DNA from: Pseudarthrobacter sulfonivorans | Lineage (GTDB): Bacteria; Actinomycetota; Actinomycetes; Actinomycetales; Micrococcaceae | NCBI RefSeq assembly: GCF_001484605.1 | Contig: NZ_CP013747.1 | Span: forward strand, 4,092,001-4,156,000 | Reading direction: 5' to 3' | DNA: 64,000 nt | In this document: positions 15,769 to 24,572 of the stretch, piece after piece | Position numbering within the stretch: the stretch's first letter is position 1 | Layout: each line of letters begins with the position of its first letter | Made by a program: the position numbers and the translations under genes | The notes under the pieces: model-generated | Database searches by the model: none | The model's input: the letters and a program-made list of their open reading frames with translations, nothing else | Told to the model about the DNA's origin: nothing

Positions 15769-15841
15769 TGCCCTCGATTGGAATCGAACCAACGACCTTC
15801 TGCTCCGGAGGCAGACGCTCTATCCCCTGAGCTACGAGGGC
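15769..15841 (-). tRNA. tRNA-Arg (anticodon CCG)
   Basis: The minus strand folds into a 73-nt cloverleaf: acceptor stem GCCCTCG/CGAGGGC, D-arm with AGCTCAGGGGATAGAGC, anticodon stem TCTGC/GCAGA around loop CTCCGGA (anticodon CCG, reading CGG), and T-arm with GGTTCGATTCC. The discriminator base is A and CCA is not encoded. It lies just upstream of the terminator at 15729-15762. Confidence 0.97.
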
Positions 15842-15919
15842 AATCCAGGGATCCTGCCGTTGCCAGCGGGACGTCCTAGAGCTTAGCAGGAAGGTGCCTG
15901 CAAGGAAAAACGGCCCTGT

Positions 15920-17482
15920 TCAGTAGCCCGAAAAAGAGTCCACGTGCACCCGGCGCGAGCCGGCCTTATGTGCTGCACGGCGCAGCGATGCGACGCTCGC
16001 AGGCGACCCGGAGATGTAGACAGCGCGGCCGGCAATGTCGGGAACGAGGGCCTTCAGGGAATCTCCGTCCAGCCGGGCGCCAGCTGCAGCGCCCCCGGAT
16101 TCCAGCGTCCCGGCATCGGTGATGAACGACGGCGGGACCGAACCGTCAGCGAGGCGTGCCAGGATGCGCGCCCCGGACACCTGCAGCTCGGCCGCGTAGG
16201 CAATTTCACCAGCGTTGCGCGCCAGCAGGAGGAGGACCACGTCCCGGTCCTGCGCGGCGCCGGAAGCCAGATGAGCAAGATAGGGCGTGATACCGATGCC
16301 CGCGGCGATCAGAAGGACGGGGGCCCGGGGATCGCGGGGCAGGACAAAATCTCCGCCCACGGACGTGGCGGCCACCTCATCACCAGGCTTCAGGTCCAGC
16401 AGGACTTTCTTCGCCGCGGACAGGGGCTCCGCCGTCCGGACGCCAAACTTCACCGTCTCCGAACCGGGTGCACTGGTCAAACTGAACACCCGGCGTCGGC
16501 CTTTACCGTCAGACTTGGCGTGCGGCAGATCCAGTTCCATGTACTGCCCCGGCACAAACCGGACGGGCCGGGACGGTTCAAAGGCGAACTCTGTGGTGCT
16601 GGGCGTCAGAGGGCGGGAGCCAGCGAACCGGAGCCTGAGCCCGCCGCGCTGGCCCAGGAGAAACGCCAGCAGGTTGCCGACCAGCAGGGCCAGTTCCGGC
16701 GAGTTGGCGATGAAGCCGAAGTTGTACGGCACCGCGAACACCACACCAACCAGTGCGGCGAGCGCGAGCTGCTGCCAGCGGCGCGGAGCGAGGGTGAGCG
16801 GCTCCGTCAGCATAAAGCCGACGAAGAACAGCAGCGGCCGCTGCGCCAGGGCCTGCCAGAGTGCGCTGCCCAGGGTAAGCCCCGCCTGCAGCAGCTCAGC
16901 GCTCACAATTGATGTGGCAACCACAAGGAACACGGCCGCCATGAGCAACTTACGCGTCCGGTAGAGCACCAGGAGGACGCCCGGGACCAGCAGCCACAGC
17001 ATGGCAGGGGTCGCCGCCCACCACGTCGCGATGTTCAGGCCAGTCAGCCCGGTCACAAACGCCCCGGCGGCGGCAGGGTTGAAGATATGCCGGCCGCGCC
17101 AGGCCAGCGCGTATTTCGAGGCGGAGGCCAGCACACAGGCCAGTGCCACCCCCGCAATATCCAGGGGCATAAACGAGGGCCAGAACAGGAAATACAGCAG
17201 CAGGCCGGTGATCAGCGACGACTCGGAATGCGGGCGGACGTGGAAAAGGGCAGCCAGCCCGCGGTTGGACACGTACGTCAGGCCAAGGCACAGCACCAGG
17301 TGGACGAGCATCTGCGGGATGCCGAACGTCAGCCAGCCAAGGGCATTCAGCAGGAGGCTGTACGCGGCAAGGGCTGCCAGCACCAGCAGGATCAGCCGGT
17401 ACATCGTGTACTTGCCCAACAGCGTGTCCAGCCGGCCGGCAGTGAAAACGGCAGTTGCCTTGGGGGCGTCAACGGGGCTCAT
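15920..17482 (-). CDS. RnfD/NqrB-like membrane protein fused to a flavodoxin-reductase (FAD/NAD) module
   Basis: This 520-residue protein joins a multi-pass N-terminal half (about 1-270; hydrophobic helices, NPAAAGAF near 135 and FMLTEPLTLAP near 220, typical of the NqrB/RnfD fold) to a C-terminal ferredoxin-NADP-reductase-like half: an FAD-binding RxYS-like RRVFSLTS segment near 340, NAD-binding LLIAAGIGITP near 395 and a terminal aromatic VDSFSGY. Such fusions pass electrons from cytosolic NAD(P)H through the membrane to extracytosolic flavins. Its start overlaps the ApbE stop (ATGA). It is the last gene of the three-gene flavin cassette. I did not find the classical SGAT flavinylation motif in it. 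Confidence 0.85.
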   Translation of the reverse strand: MSPVDAPKATAVFTAGRLDTLLGKYTMYRLILLVLAALAAYSLLLNALGWLTFGIPQMLVHLVLCLGLTYVSNRGLAALFHVRPHSESSLITGLLLYFLFWPSFMPLDIAGVALACVLASASKYALAWRGRHIFNPAAAGAFVTGLTGLNIATWWAATPAMLWLLVPGVLLVLYRTRKLLMAAVFLVVATSIVSAELLQAGLTLGSALWQALAQRPLLFFVGFMLTEPLTLAPRRWQQLALAALVGVVFAVPYNFGFIANSPELALLVGNLLAFLLGQRGGLRLRFAGSRPLTPSTTEFAFEPSRPVRFVPGQYMELDLPHAKSDGKGRRRVFSLTSAPGSETVKFGVRTAEPLSAAKKVLLDLKPGDEVAATSVGGDFVLPRDPRAPVLLIAAGIGITPYLAHLASGAAQDRDVVLLLLARNAGEIAYAAELQVSGARILARLADGSVPPSFITDAGTLESGGAAAGARLDGDSLKALVPDIAGRAVYISGSPASVASLRRAAHKAGSRRVHVDSFSGY

Positions 17483-18345
17483 GAGAACAGTGTCCCTTCA
17501 AATCCGGCCGAGTAGGCAGCGCTTCCATCAGAAAAAACCGTCAGCCAGGAAAAGTCGAAGCTCCGTTCCAGCTCTTTGCCGGGGACAAAGAACAGGGCGG
17601 TGGCCAGGGCATCGGCAACCATGGTGCTTTCTGCCATGGTCCACGTGGCGACCGCCCTGCGGACAGGCAGCCCCGTTTTCCCATCGAGCACATGGTGCAG
17701 GCCGTCGCCCCACGCCCGTCGGTTTGAGGCTGACGCGCACAAGGCGCCGCCTGCCAGCGGCACGGTCCCGATGGCCCTCGCCGGATCGTACGGGTGCTCC
17801 AACGCCACGGAGACCGGATCAGGCCCGCGGTGCAGCAGGTCGCCGCTGGCATCAATCACGAAGGAGTCCACGCCGCAGGAGCGGAGCTCAATAGCGAGAA
17901 GGTCCACCAGCTGCCCCTTACCGGTGGCACCGATGTCCAGGACCAGGGGAGCGGTGGTGGTCAGCACATTGCCGTCCCACGTCAGGACGTCCTCCCAGTG
18001 GGGTGCCGGAAGCGCGTTCCCTGCCGGCCGCAGGGAATAGGCGGCGTCGTACCCGAGGCGCTCCAGGCTGCCGCCGATCAGCGGCGTCATTGCACCGCCG
18101 GTGACCTCATACAGCGACCGGTACAGCCGGCCAAGGTCCGCCGCTTCCGGCGGCAGCTCGTACCGCCCGGGCTGGCGGGCCATGGCACCGACGGTCGAAT
18201 CGGACCTAAACCGAGACCAGTCGCCGTCGTACCGTTCCACCAAGGCGAGCAGCCGGGCACGGACGCTGGCGTCAAGCGGACGCGGGGTGGAGATTTCCCA
18301 ACGGGTTCCGATCCCGTCGAAGCGGAAGTCCTCCGGGTCCGGCAC
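17479..18345 (-). CDS. apbE: FAD:protein FMN transferase (ApbE family)
   Basis: This 288-residue ApbE-family enzyme transfers FMN from FAD to a threonine or serine of target proteins. The family marks are GAMTPLIG near 85-92, LDIGATGKGQLVD near 150 (usual GAxAKGxxxD), DASGDLLHRG near 173 and HHVLDGKTGLP near 223. It lacks an obvious lipoprotein signal, so it may act in the cytoplasm or be exported in another way. It is placed between the FMN-binding lipoprotein gene (3 bases upstream) and the membrane reductase gene (4-base overlap), which makes those two its likely clients. Confidence 0.92.
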   Translation of the reverse strand: MPDPEDFRFDGIGTRWEISTPRPLDASVRARLLALVERYDGDWSRFRSDSTVGAMARQPGRYELPPEAADLGRLYRSLYEVTGGAMTPLIGGSLERLGYDAAYSLRPAGNALPAPHWEDVLTWDGNVLTTTAPLVLDIGATGKGQLVDLLAIELRSCGVDSFVIDASGDLLHRGPDPVSVALEHPYDPARAIGTVPLAGGALCASASNRRAWGDGLHHVLDGKTGLPVRRAVATWTMAESTMVADALATALFFVPGKELERSFDFSWLTVFSDGSAAYSAGFEGTLFS

Positions 18346-18348
18346 GGC

Positions 18349-18822
18349 CTACTGGGCCTCGGCCTTGATCTTGTCCAGGGCCTGGTTGAAGCCGCCGCTG
18401 GTGAGCGAGGATCCTGCCACCTTGGAGACGTTGAGTTCGTCGATGCTCTTGCCCACAACCTGCGCTGCGATCCCGCCCGCGAATTCGCCCTGGAACTTCC
18501 GGGTGTTGGGGTTCGAGGGGTGCTGGGTGATGTTCACGGCCGTGACCGTGCCCGCGGCGAGCGTCAGCTCAACCCCCACGGTTTCGGTCCCGTTGGGGGA
18601 AACATAGGTGCCGTCAGCGCTGTAGGTGCCGTCCTGGTAGAGGGAGGCGCTGCTGGCCGGCGATGATGCCGTGCCGGAAGGGGCCGTGGTGGCGCCGGAC
18701 GTGCTGTCGGAAGTCGCAGCGGGCACCGCGGGCGTGGCCGACGGCGCGCAGCCGGCCACCGTTCCAGCGAGGGACAGGCCGGCGATGCCGACGAAAACAC
18801 TCTTGCGGACTGACGGTCTCAT
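18349..18822 (-). CDS. FMN-binding domain lipoprotein, probable flavinylated electron carrier
   Basis: This 157-residue exported lipoprotein has a basic N-terminus, a hydrophobic stretch, and a lipobox ending LAGTVAGC (Cys25). A Ser/Thr/Ala-rich linker (27-60) precedes an FMN-binding domain (about 62-157). GSSLTSGGF places Thr141 where ApbE attaches FMN in this family. The apbE gene is next to it, which strongly supports covalent flavinylation outside the membrane. The inferred job is to take electrons from the membrane reductase and pass them to an extracellular acceptor, which is unknown. Confidence 0.88.
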   Translation of the reverse strand: MRPSVRKSVFVGIAGLSLAGTVAGCAPSATPAVPAATSDSTSGATTAPSGTASSPASSASLYQDGTYSADGTYVSPNGTETVGVELTLAAGTVTAVNITQHPSNPNTRKFQGEFAGGIAAQVVGKSIDELNVSKVAGSSLTSGGFNQALDKIKAEAQ

Positions 18823-18885
18823 GATGGGGCTCGTTTCGTGGGCTGGGTGCTTACGCTGTACTCAACGTCGGATTCAGCGTAATGG

Positions 18886-18898
18886 TTCACCCTGTGAA
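18886..18898. promoter_or_regulatory. Short palindrome in the apbE-cassette/argS divergent region
   Basis: TTCAC-CCT-GTGAA is a perfect palindrome with a three-base centre, flanked by GATTCAGC on the left and GAATCAGC on the right. It lies about 65 bases upstream of the lipoprotein start and about 95 bases upstream of argS. It could be an operator for the flavin cassette; no regulator gene is adjacent. Confidence 0.3.
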
Positions 18899-18981
18899 TC
18901 AGCATTGCGTCCGCTGTGAGGAAAAGTAGTCCGGAACCAGTCACGCACCACCCCCAAATTCGTCCCGGTGGCGGCCCCCGG

Positions 18982-18987
18982 TAGGCT
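18982..18987 (+). promoter_or_regulatory. Leaderless promoter -10 element of argS
   Basis: TAGGCT at 18982-18987 is followed by six bases and the GTG at 18994. TTCGTC at 18959-18964 could be a weak -35 with a 17-base spacer. This would drive the argS-lysA-hom-thrC-thrB run from a leaderless start. Confidence 0.55.
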
Positions 18988-18993
18988 AGAGGG

Positions 18994-20643
18994 GTGACTC
19001 CCGAAGAACTCTCCCTCGCCATATCCGCCTGCCTGAAAGACGCCGTCGCCGCTGGCGAAATCGCGCTTTCCGCATCAGCTGTCCCTGATGAGGTGCGCGT
19101 GGAGCGACCGAAGAACCGGGAGCACGGCGACTGGGCCACCAGCATCGCCCTCCAGCTGTCCAAGCAGGCCGGCACCAACCCGCGAGAATTCGCCACCGTC
19201 CTGAGCGCCCGGCTGAAGTCCATCAACGGCGTCGCTGCCGTGGATATCGCCGGCCCGGGCTTCCTGAACATCACTGTGGACGCCGCCGCAGCGGGTGCCC
19301 TGGCGAAGGCCATCGTGGAAGCCGGACGTGACTACGGCACCACCACCACGCTCGCCGGCCACGTGGTGAATATGGAATTTGTGTCGGCGAACCCCACCGG
19401 TCCGCTGCACATCGGCCACACCCGCTGGGCAGCCTTGGGCGATGCCATCGCACGTGTGCTGCGTGCTTCGGGCGCGGAGGTCACCGCCGAGTACTACATC
19501 AACGATGCCGGTTCGCAGATGAACGTGTTCGCGAACTCTGTTTACTCGCGGCTGCATGGACTTCCGGTGCCGGACGGCGGCTACCCGGGCCAGTACATCG
19601 CCGACCTCGGCCACGACGTCCTCACCCAGCACCCCGACATCCGGGAACTCACCGAGGTCGCCGCACTTCCTGTCATCCGCGCCGCCGCCTACAAGGCCCA
19701 GATGAAGGACATCAAGGACACCCTTGCCGATTTTGGCGTTGCGTTTGACGTCTACTTCTCGGAACAGGAACTGCACGACGCCGGCCACATCGAAAGTGCC
19801 GTCGCCCGCCTTCGCGAGCAGGGCCACGTGTTCGACGACGGCGGTGCGGTCTGGTTGCGCACCACGGACTTCGGGGACGACAAGGACCGCGTGATGATCC
19901 GCGCGAACGGCGAACCCACCTACTTTGCCGCGGACGCCGCGTACTACCTCTCCAAGAAGGACCGCGGCTTTACCGAAAAGATCTACCTCCTGGGCGCGGA
20001 CCACCATGGTTACATCAACCGCCTCAAGGCCATTGCGGCCTGTGCGGGCGATGATCCCGAGGTGAACATCGAGGTGCTGATCGGCCAGTTGGTGTCTGTT
20101 AACGGCGCCAAGCTGTCCAAGCGTGCCGGCAACATCATCGAGCTCAAGGACCTTATCGACTGGCTGGGCAAGGACGCCGTGCGGTACTCTCTGGCCCGCT
20201 TCCCGGCGGATTCCCCGCTCACCCTGGATCCCGATCTGCTGAAGAAGCACAGCAACGAGAACCCGGTCTTCTACGTCCAGTACGCCCATGCGCGTACCCG
20301 CGGCGCGGCCCGCAACGCCGTGGCTGCAGGCGTGGACCGCAGCGCGTTCGAGGCCTCCCTGCTGGACCATGCTACAGAAAACGAATTGCTCTCCTACCTT
20401 GGCAGCTACCCGTCCATCGTGGCCAAGGCCGCGGAACTGCGTGAGCCGCACCGCGTGGCCCGCCATCTTGAGGTCATCGCCGGCGCCTACCACCGCTGGT
20501 ACGACGCCTGCCGCATCGCACCCATGGGTGACGAACCGGTGACCGACGTTAACCGCACGCGCCTGTGGCTGAACGACGCCACCAGCCAGGTGCTGGCTAA
20601 CGGACTGGACCTGCTGGGCGTGTCCGCACCGGAACGGATGTGA
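18994..20643 (+). CDS. argS: Arginyl-tRNA synthetase
   Basis: This 549-residue class I synthetase charges tRNA-Arg. The N-terminal Add-1 domain contains REHGDWATSIALQL near 42-55; HIGH (GPLHIGHTRW) is at 139-142; the KMSKS equivalent is KLSKRAGN near 370; the C-terminal DALR anticodon-binding domain ends with the conserved LGVSAPERM. Length is normal for the family. The GTG start at 18994 has a leaderless-type promoter. The stop overlaps the GTG of lysA, as in the known mycobacterial argS-lysA order. Confidence 0.97.
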   Translation: MTPEELSLAISACLKDAVAAGEIALSASAVPDEVRVERPKNREHGDWATSIALQLSKQAGTNPREFATVLSARLKSINGVAAVDIAGPGFLNITVDAAAAGALAKAIVEAGRDYGTTTTLAGHVVNMEFVSANPTGPLHIGHTRWAALGDAIARVLRASGAEVTAEYYINDAGSQMNVFANSVYSRLHGLPVPDGGYPGQYIADLGHDVLTQHPDIRELTEVAALPVIRAAAYKAQMKDIKDTLADFGVAFDVYFSEQELHDAGHIESAVARLREQGHVFDDGGAVWLRTTDFGDDKDRVMIRANGEPTYFAADAAYYLSKKDRGFTEKIYLLGADHHGYINRLKAIAACAGDDPEVNIEVLIGQLVSVNGAKLSKRAGNIIELKDLIDWLGKDAVRYSLARFPADSPLTLDPDLLKKHSNENPVFYVQYAHARTRGAARNAVAAGVDRSAFEASLLDHATENELLSYLGSYPSIVAKAAELREPHRVARHLEVIAGAYHRWYDACRIAPMGDEPVTDVNRTRLWLNDATSQVLANGLDLLGVSAPERM

Positions 20644-22154
20644 AACTGATGTCGGCACAGGAAATTTCGACGCAGAAGGTGTCAGCACAGGACACCAACA
20701 GCGGATCCCCGCTGGCTCCCGAGTGGCTCGCCGTTCCCGCGGACCTGAATGCGCTCCACGAGCCCATGTGGGCGCAGGATGTGCGGAAGAACGACGCCGG
20801 TGAGCTCGCCATCGATGGCATCGCCGTCAGCGAGCTCAAGGCGCAGTTCGGCACGCCGCTCTTTGTGATGAGCGAGACAGACTTCCGGGCCCGCGCACGT
20901 TCCTTCAAGGACGCCTTTGATGCCGCGTTTGCCGACATCTGCGGGGGAGTGGACGTCTACTACGCGGGCAAGTCCTTCCTGTGCACCGCCGTAGCCGCCT
21001 GGGTGGCAGACGAGGGACTCCGGCTGGACACGTGTTCCGGCGGCGAGCTCGCGGTGGCGGCCCGGGCCGGCATCAAGGGCGAAAACCTGGGCCTGCACGG
21101 CAACAACAAATCCGACGCCGAGATCAACCGGGCGCTGGATATGAAGCTGGGAAGAATCGTGGTGGACAGCCTCGATGAGCTGGACCGCGTTGCCAAAATC
21201 GCCTCGGACCGCGGCGAAATTGCCAACGTTATGCTGCGCCTGACTCCCGGCGTCCACGCGCACACCCACGAGTTCATCGCCACCGCCCACGAGGACCAGA
21301 AGTTCGGTCTCTCCATGGCCGGGGATTCCACCGAGCAGGCCGGACTGTCAGCAGCGGAGGAAGCCGTGGCTGCGGCCACGGGATACGCCAGCATCGAACT
21401 GCTGGGCCTGCACTGCCACATCGGCTCGCAGATCTTCGAGCCGGACGGCTTTGAGCTCGCGGCGCAGAAGCTCCTGCGTTTCCACGCTGCCATGCAGGAA
21501 AAGTACTCCATCGTGATGCCCGAGCTGGACCTCGGCGGCGGCTACGGCATTGCCTACACCCCGGTGGACACTCCCCGCCCCGCAGCCGAGATCGCGCAGG
21601 CGATGGCCGCCGTCGTGCGTTCCACCTGCGCCGAGCTCGGGATCACGTCACCCCGGATTTCCATCGAACCCGGACGCGCCATCGTAGGCAGCACCACCTT
21701 CACGTTGTACGAGGTGGGTACCCTGAAAACTGTCCGCGTCGACGCGCCGGGCGATTCAGAGGCCGAGGAGAACGTTACGCATCCGCGCCGGTATGTGTCA
21801 GTGGACGGCGGCATGAGTGATAACGCCCGCCCGGTGCTCTACGACGCGGATTATTCGGCGATTCTGGCCTCCCGCACGTCCGCCGCGTCCGCGCAGCTGT
21901 CCCGCGTAGTGGGCAAACATTGCGAGAGCGGCGACATAGTTGTTAGAGATGTATATCTGCCCGAGGACGTGGCAGCCGGTGATCTGCTTGCTGTACCGGG
22001 GACCGGCGCCTACTGCTGGGCCCTGTCAAGCAACTACAACTATCTGGCCCGGCCGGGCGTTGTCGCGGTGCGCGGCGGATCTGCCCGGCTGATTGTCCGC
22101 GGGGAAACCGAAGAAGATCTGCTTAACCGCGACATGGGAGTGCCGAATGACTGA
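20640..22154 (+). CDS. lysA: Diaminopimelate decarboxylase
   Basis: This 504-residue fold-type III PLP enzyme decarboxylates meso-diaminopimelate to lysine. The PLP lysine lies in VYYAGKSFLC (about 110), HxGS in LHCHIGSQI (about 263), the glycine-rich LDLGGGYGI (about 300), and the C-terminal partner motif CESGDIV (about 424) supplies the second active-site Cys. It is longer than many LysA proteins owing to an N-terminal extension of about 35 residues. The start is GTG 20640, overlapping the argS stop; ATG 20649 is possible. Its end overlaps hom by 8 bases. Confidence 0.96.
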   Translation: MKLMSAQEISTQKVSAQDTNSGSPLAPEWLAVPADLNALHEPMWAQDVRKNDAGELAIDGIAVSELKAQFGTPLFVMSETDFRARARSFKDAFDAAFADICGGVDVYYAGKSFLCTAVAAWVADEGLRLDTCSGGELAVAARAGIKGENLGLHGNNKSDAEINRALDMKLGRIVVDSLDELDRVAKIASDRGEIANVMLRLTPGVHAHTHEFIATAHEDQKFGLSMAGDSTEQAGLSAAEEAVAAATGYASIELLGLHCHIGSQIFEPDGFELAAQKLLRFHAAMQEKYSIVMPELDLGGGYGIAYTPVDTPRPAAEIAQAMAAVVRSTCAELGITSPRISIEPGRAIVGSTTFTLYEVGTLKTVRVDAPGDSEAEENVTHPRRYVSVDGGMSDNARPVLYDADYSAILASRTSAASAQLSRVVGKHCESGDIVVRDVYLPEDVAAGDLLAVPGTGAYCWALSSNYNYLARPGVVAVRGGSARLIVRGETEEDLLNRDMGVPND

Positions 22155-23463
22155 ATTGCGAACCCTGAAAGTGGCCCTGCTGGGCTGTGGCAACGTTGGG
22201 GCCCAGGTTGCGCGGATTCTCATTGAGGACGCCGACGCCCTTGCCGCCCGTACCGGGGCCCGCCTGCAGCTCAGCGGCATCGCGGTGCGCAACGTCAATG
22301 CCAAGCGGGATGTGGACCTGCCGCAGGACCTCTTCACCACCGACGCCGACACCCTGGTCAAGGACGCCGACCTGGTGATCGAGCTCATGGGCGGGATCGA
22401 GCCTGCCCGCACGCTGATCCTCTCCGCGCTGCGCAATGGCGCCTGTGTTGTCACCGGCAACAAGGCCCTGCTCGCCCAGGACGGCCCCACCCTCTACGAA
22501 GAGGCCGACAAAGCCGGCGTGCAGCTGTCCTACGAAGCCGCCGTAGCCGGTGCCATCCCCATCCTGCGCCTCATCCGGGACAGCCTGGCCGGAGACCGCA
22601 TCACCCGCGTGCTGGGTATCGTCAACGGCACCACCAACTTCATCCTGGACCAGATGGACTCCACCGGCGCGCAGTTCGCTGACGCCCTCGCCGAGGCCCA
22701 GCGCCTTGGCTACGCCGAAGCTGACCCCACCGCCGACGTCGAAGGCCACGACGCCGCCTCCAAGGCCGCCATTCTCGCGTCGCTGTCCTTCCACACCCGC
22801 TTCGCCCTGGAGAACGTGCACTGTGAAGGCATCACGTCCGTCAGCGCGGCGGACATCGCCGCAGCCAAGGACGCCGGATTTGTCATCAAACTGCTGGCCA
22901 TCGCCGAAAAGCTCACGGATGCCGACGGCGGCGAAGGCGTTTCCGTGCGCGTGCACCCCACGCTGCTGCCGCGGGAGCACCCGCTGGCCGCCGTTCGTGG
23001 CGCGTTCAATGCGGTCTTCATCGAGGCGGAAAACGCCGGCGAGCTGATGTTCTACGGCCAGGGTGCCGGCGGAACTCCGACGGCGTCCGCCGTGTTGGGT
23101 GACCTTGTCTCGGCCGCCCGCCGCATTGTGCTGGGCGGACCCGGACGCACGGAGACCACCACCGGCCACGTCCCGGCCCTGCCCATCGACTCAGCCATCA
23201 CCAGCTACTACATCGGCCTGGACGTCGCTGACCAGCCCGGCGTGCTGGCCAGGATCGCCCAGCTCTTTGCGGAGCACGGCGTGTCCATCGAAATCATGCG
23301 GCAGACCATCCACCGGGACGCAGAGTCCAACGTGGAGTCTGCCGAATTGCGGATCGTTACCCACCGCGCATCAGAGGCTGCCCTCGCAGCCACCGTCGAG
23401 GCCGTCAAGGGCCTGGACGTCATCAATTCAGTGACATCCGTTCTGCGGGTAGAAGGAGTCTAA
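22147..23463 (+). CDS. hom: Homoserine dehydrogenase
   Basis: This 438-residue enzyme reduces aspartate semialdehyde to homoserine, the branch step to threonine and methionine. It has an N-terminal Rossmann fold (VALLGCGNVGAQVARIL), the catalytic domain with the family motif GIVNGTTNFIL and EGHDAASKAAILA, and a C-terminal ACT domain (about 350-430) that usually mediates threonine feedback inhibition. ATG 22147 overlaps lysA. An in-frame upstream start at 22093 would lie inside lysA and is rejected. The stop is directly followed by the thrC GTG. Confidence 0.96.
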   Translation: MTELRTLKVALLGCGNVGAQVARILIEDADALAARTGARLQLSGIAVRNVNAKRDVDLPQDLFTTDADTLVKDADLVIELMGGIEPARTLILSALRNGACVVTGNKALLAQDGPTLYEEADKAGVQLSYEAAVAGAIPILRLIRDSLAGDRITRVLGIVNGTTNFILDQMDSTGAQFADALAEAQRLGYAEADPTADVEGHDAASKAAILASLSFHTRFALENVHCEGITSVSAADIAAAKDAGFVIKLLAIAEKLTDADGGEGVSVRVHPTLLPREHPLAAVRGAFNAVFIEAENAGELMFYGQGAGGTPTASAVLGDLVSAARRIVLGGPGRTETTTGHVPALPIDSAITSYYIGLDVADQPGVLARIAQLFAEHGVSIEIMRQTIHRDAESNVESAELRIVTHRASEAALAATVEAVKGLDVINSVTSVLRVEGV

Positions 23464-24570
23464 GTGGCTCACCAATGGCGCGGCGTTATCCGCGAATACG
23501 CTGACCGGCTGCCCGTAACGGAATCCACCAGGGTCATCACGCTGGGCGAAGGCGGCACTCCGCTGGTCCACGCGCAGAAGCTCTCCGAGCTCACCGGCTC
23601 CACGGTGTACCTGAAGGTCGAGGGGATGAACCCCACCGGGTCGTTCAAGGACCGCGGTATGACCATGGCCATGACGGCCGCCGTCGCGTCCGGTGCCAAG
23701 GCCGTGGTGTGCGCGTCAACCGGCAACACCTCAGCCTCCGCCGCGGCCTACGCCACCGCAGCGGGACTGAAATGCGCCGTGCTGGTCCCCGAAGGCAAGA
23801 TCTCCATGGGCAAGCTGAGCCAGGCCATCGCGCACGGCGCCACGCTGCTCCAGGTGGACGGCAACTTCGATAACTGCCTGGACATTGCACGGAAGCTGGG
23901 GGAGTCCTATCCGGTGTTCCTGGTCAACTCCGTGAACCCGGCCCGCATCCAGGGCCAGAAGACGGGCGCGTTTGAGATTGTTGATTCGCTCGGCGATGCT
24001 CCGGACATCCATGTCCTGCCCGTAGGCAACGCCGGCAACATCACGGCGTACTGGAAGGGCTACAAGGAGTACTCGGCGCCGTTCGAATCCGAAACCGCCG
24101 GAACCCTGCCCGCCGTGTCCACCAAAACCCCCCAGATGTGGGGCTTCCAGGCCGCCGGCGCGGCACCGTTCGTGGCAGGGCACCCCATCACGGAACCGGA
24201 CACCATCGCCACTGCCATCCGGATCGGCAACCCGGCATCCTGGGACGGTGCCATCGCGGCCCGTGACGAGTCCGGCGGATTCATCGACGCCGTGACTGAC
24301 GAACAGATCCTGGATGCCCACCGCTGGCTGTCCGCCCGCGAAGGCGTTTTTGTGGAGCCCGGCTCCGCCGCCGGTGTGGCCGGACTGCTCAAGAAGCACG
24401 CCGCCGGTGAAGTTCCGACCGGCAAGACCATCGTCATCACCGTGACCGGCCACGGCCTCAAGGACCCCCAGTGGGCCCTCCGGACCGAGGACGGCAGTGA
24501 AGTGCAGCCGGTCAAGGTCTCGAACGACGTCGTGACAGTCGCAGCTGAACTGGGACTGGAAGAAAAGTAG
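23464..24570 (+). CDS. thrC: Threonine synthase
   Basis: This 368-residue fold-type II PLP enzyme converts O-phosphohomoserine to threonine. The Schiff-base lysine is in GSFKDRGM (about residue 59), the substrate loop [15 protein letters not shown] follows near 82-96, and the phosphate loop [15 protein letters not shown] is near 188-202. Length matches the short class of actinobacterial ThrC. It starts at GTG with no gap after hom and is two bases upstream of thrB, so hom-thrC-thrB are one translational unit. Confidence 0.97.
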   Translation: MAHQWRGVIREYADRLPVTESTRVITLGEGGTPLVHAQKLSELTGSTVYLKVEGMNPTGSFKDRGMTMAMTAAVASGAKAVVCASTGNTSASAAAYATAAGLKCAVLVPEGKISMGKLSQAIAHGATLLQVDGNFDNCLDIARKLGESYPVFLVNSVNPARIQGQKTGAFEIVDSLGDAPDIHVLPVGNAGNITAYWKGYKEYSAPFESETAGTLPAVSTKTPQMWGFQAAGAAPFVAGHPITEPDTIATAIRIGNPASWDGAIAARDESGGFIDAVTDEQILDAHRWLSAREGVFVEPGSAAGVAGLLKKHAAGEVPTGKTIVITVTGHGLKDPQWALRTEDGSEVQPVKVSNDVVTVAAELGLEEK

Positions 24571-24572
24571 CC

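Noticed and set aside
15504..15841. tRNA-linked integration site (att)
   Set aside because: No integrase, and no duplicate of the tRNA 3' end was seen in the window.
19075..20688. 537-residue open frame on the minus strand
   Set aside because: Antisense to argS, whose motifs are complete.
22123..23169. 348-residue Gly-rich minus-strand frame
   Set aside because: Antisense shadow of hom; no domain.
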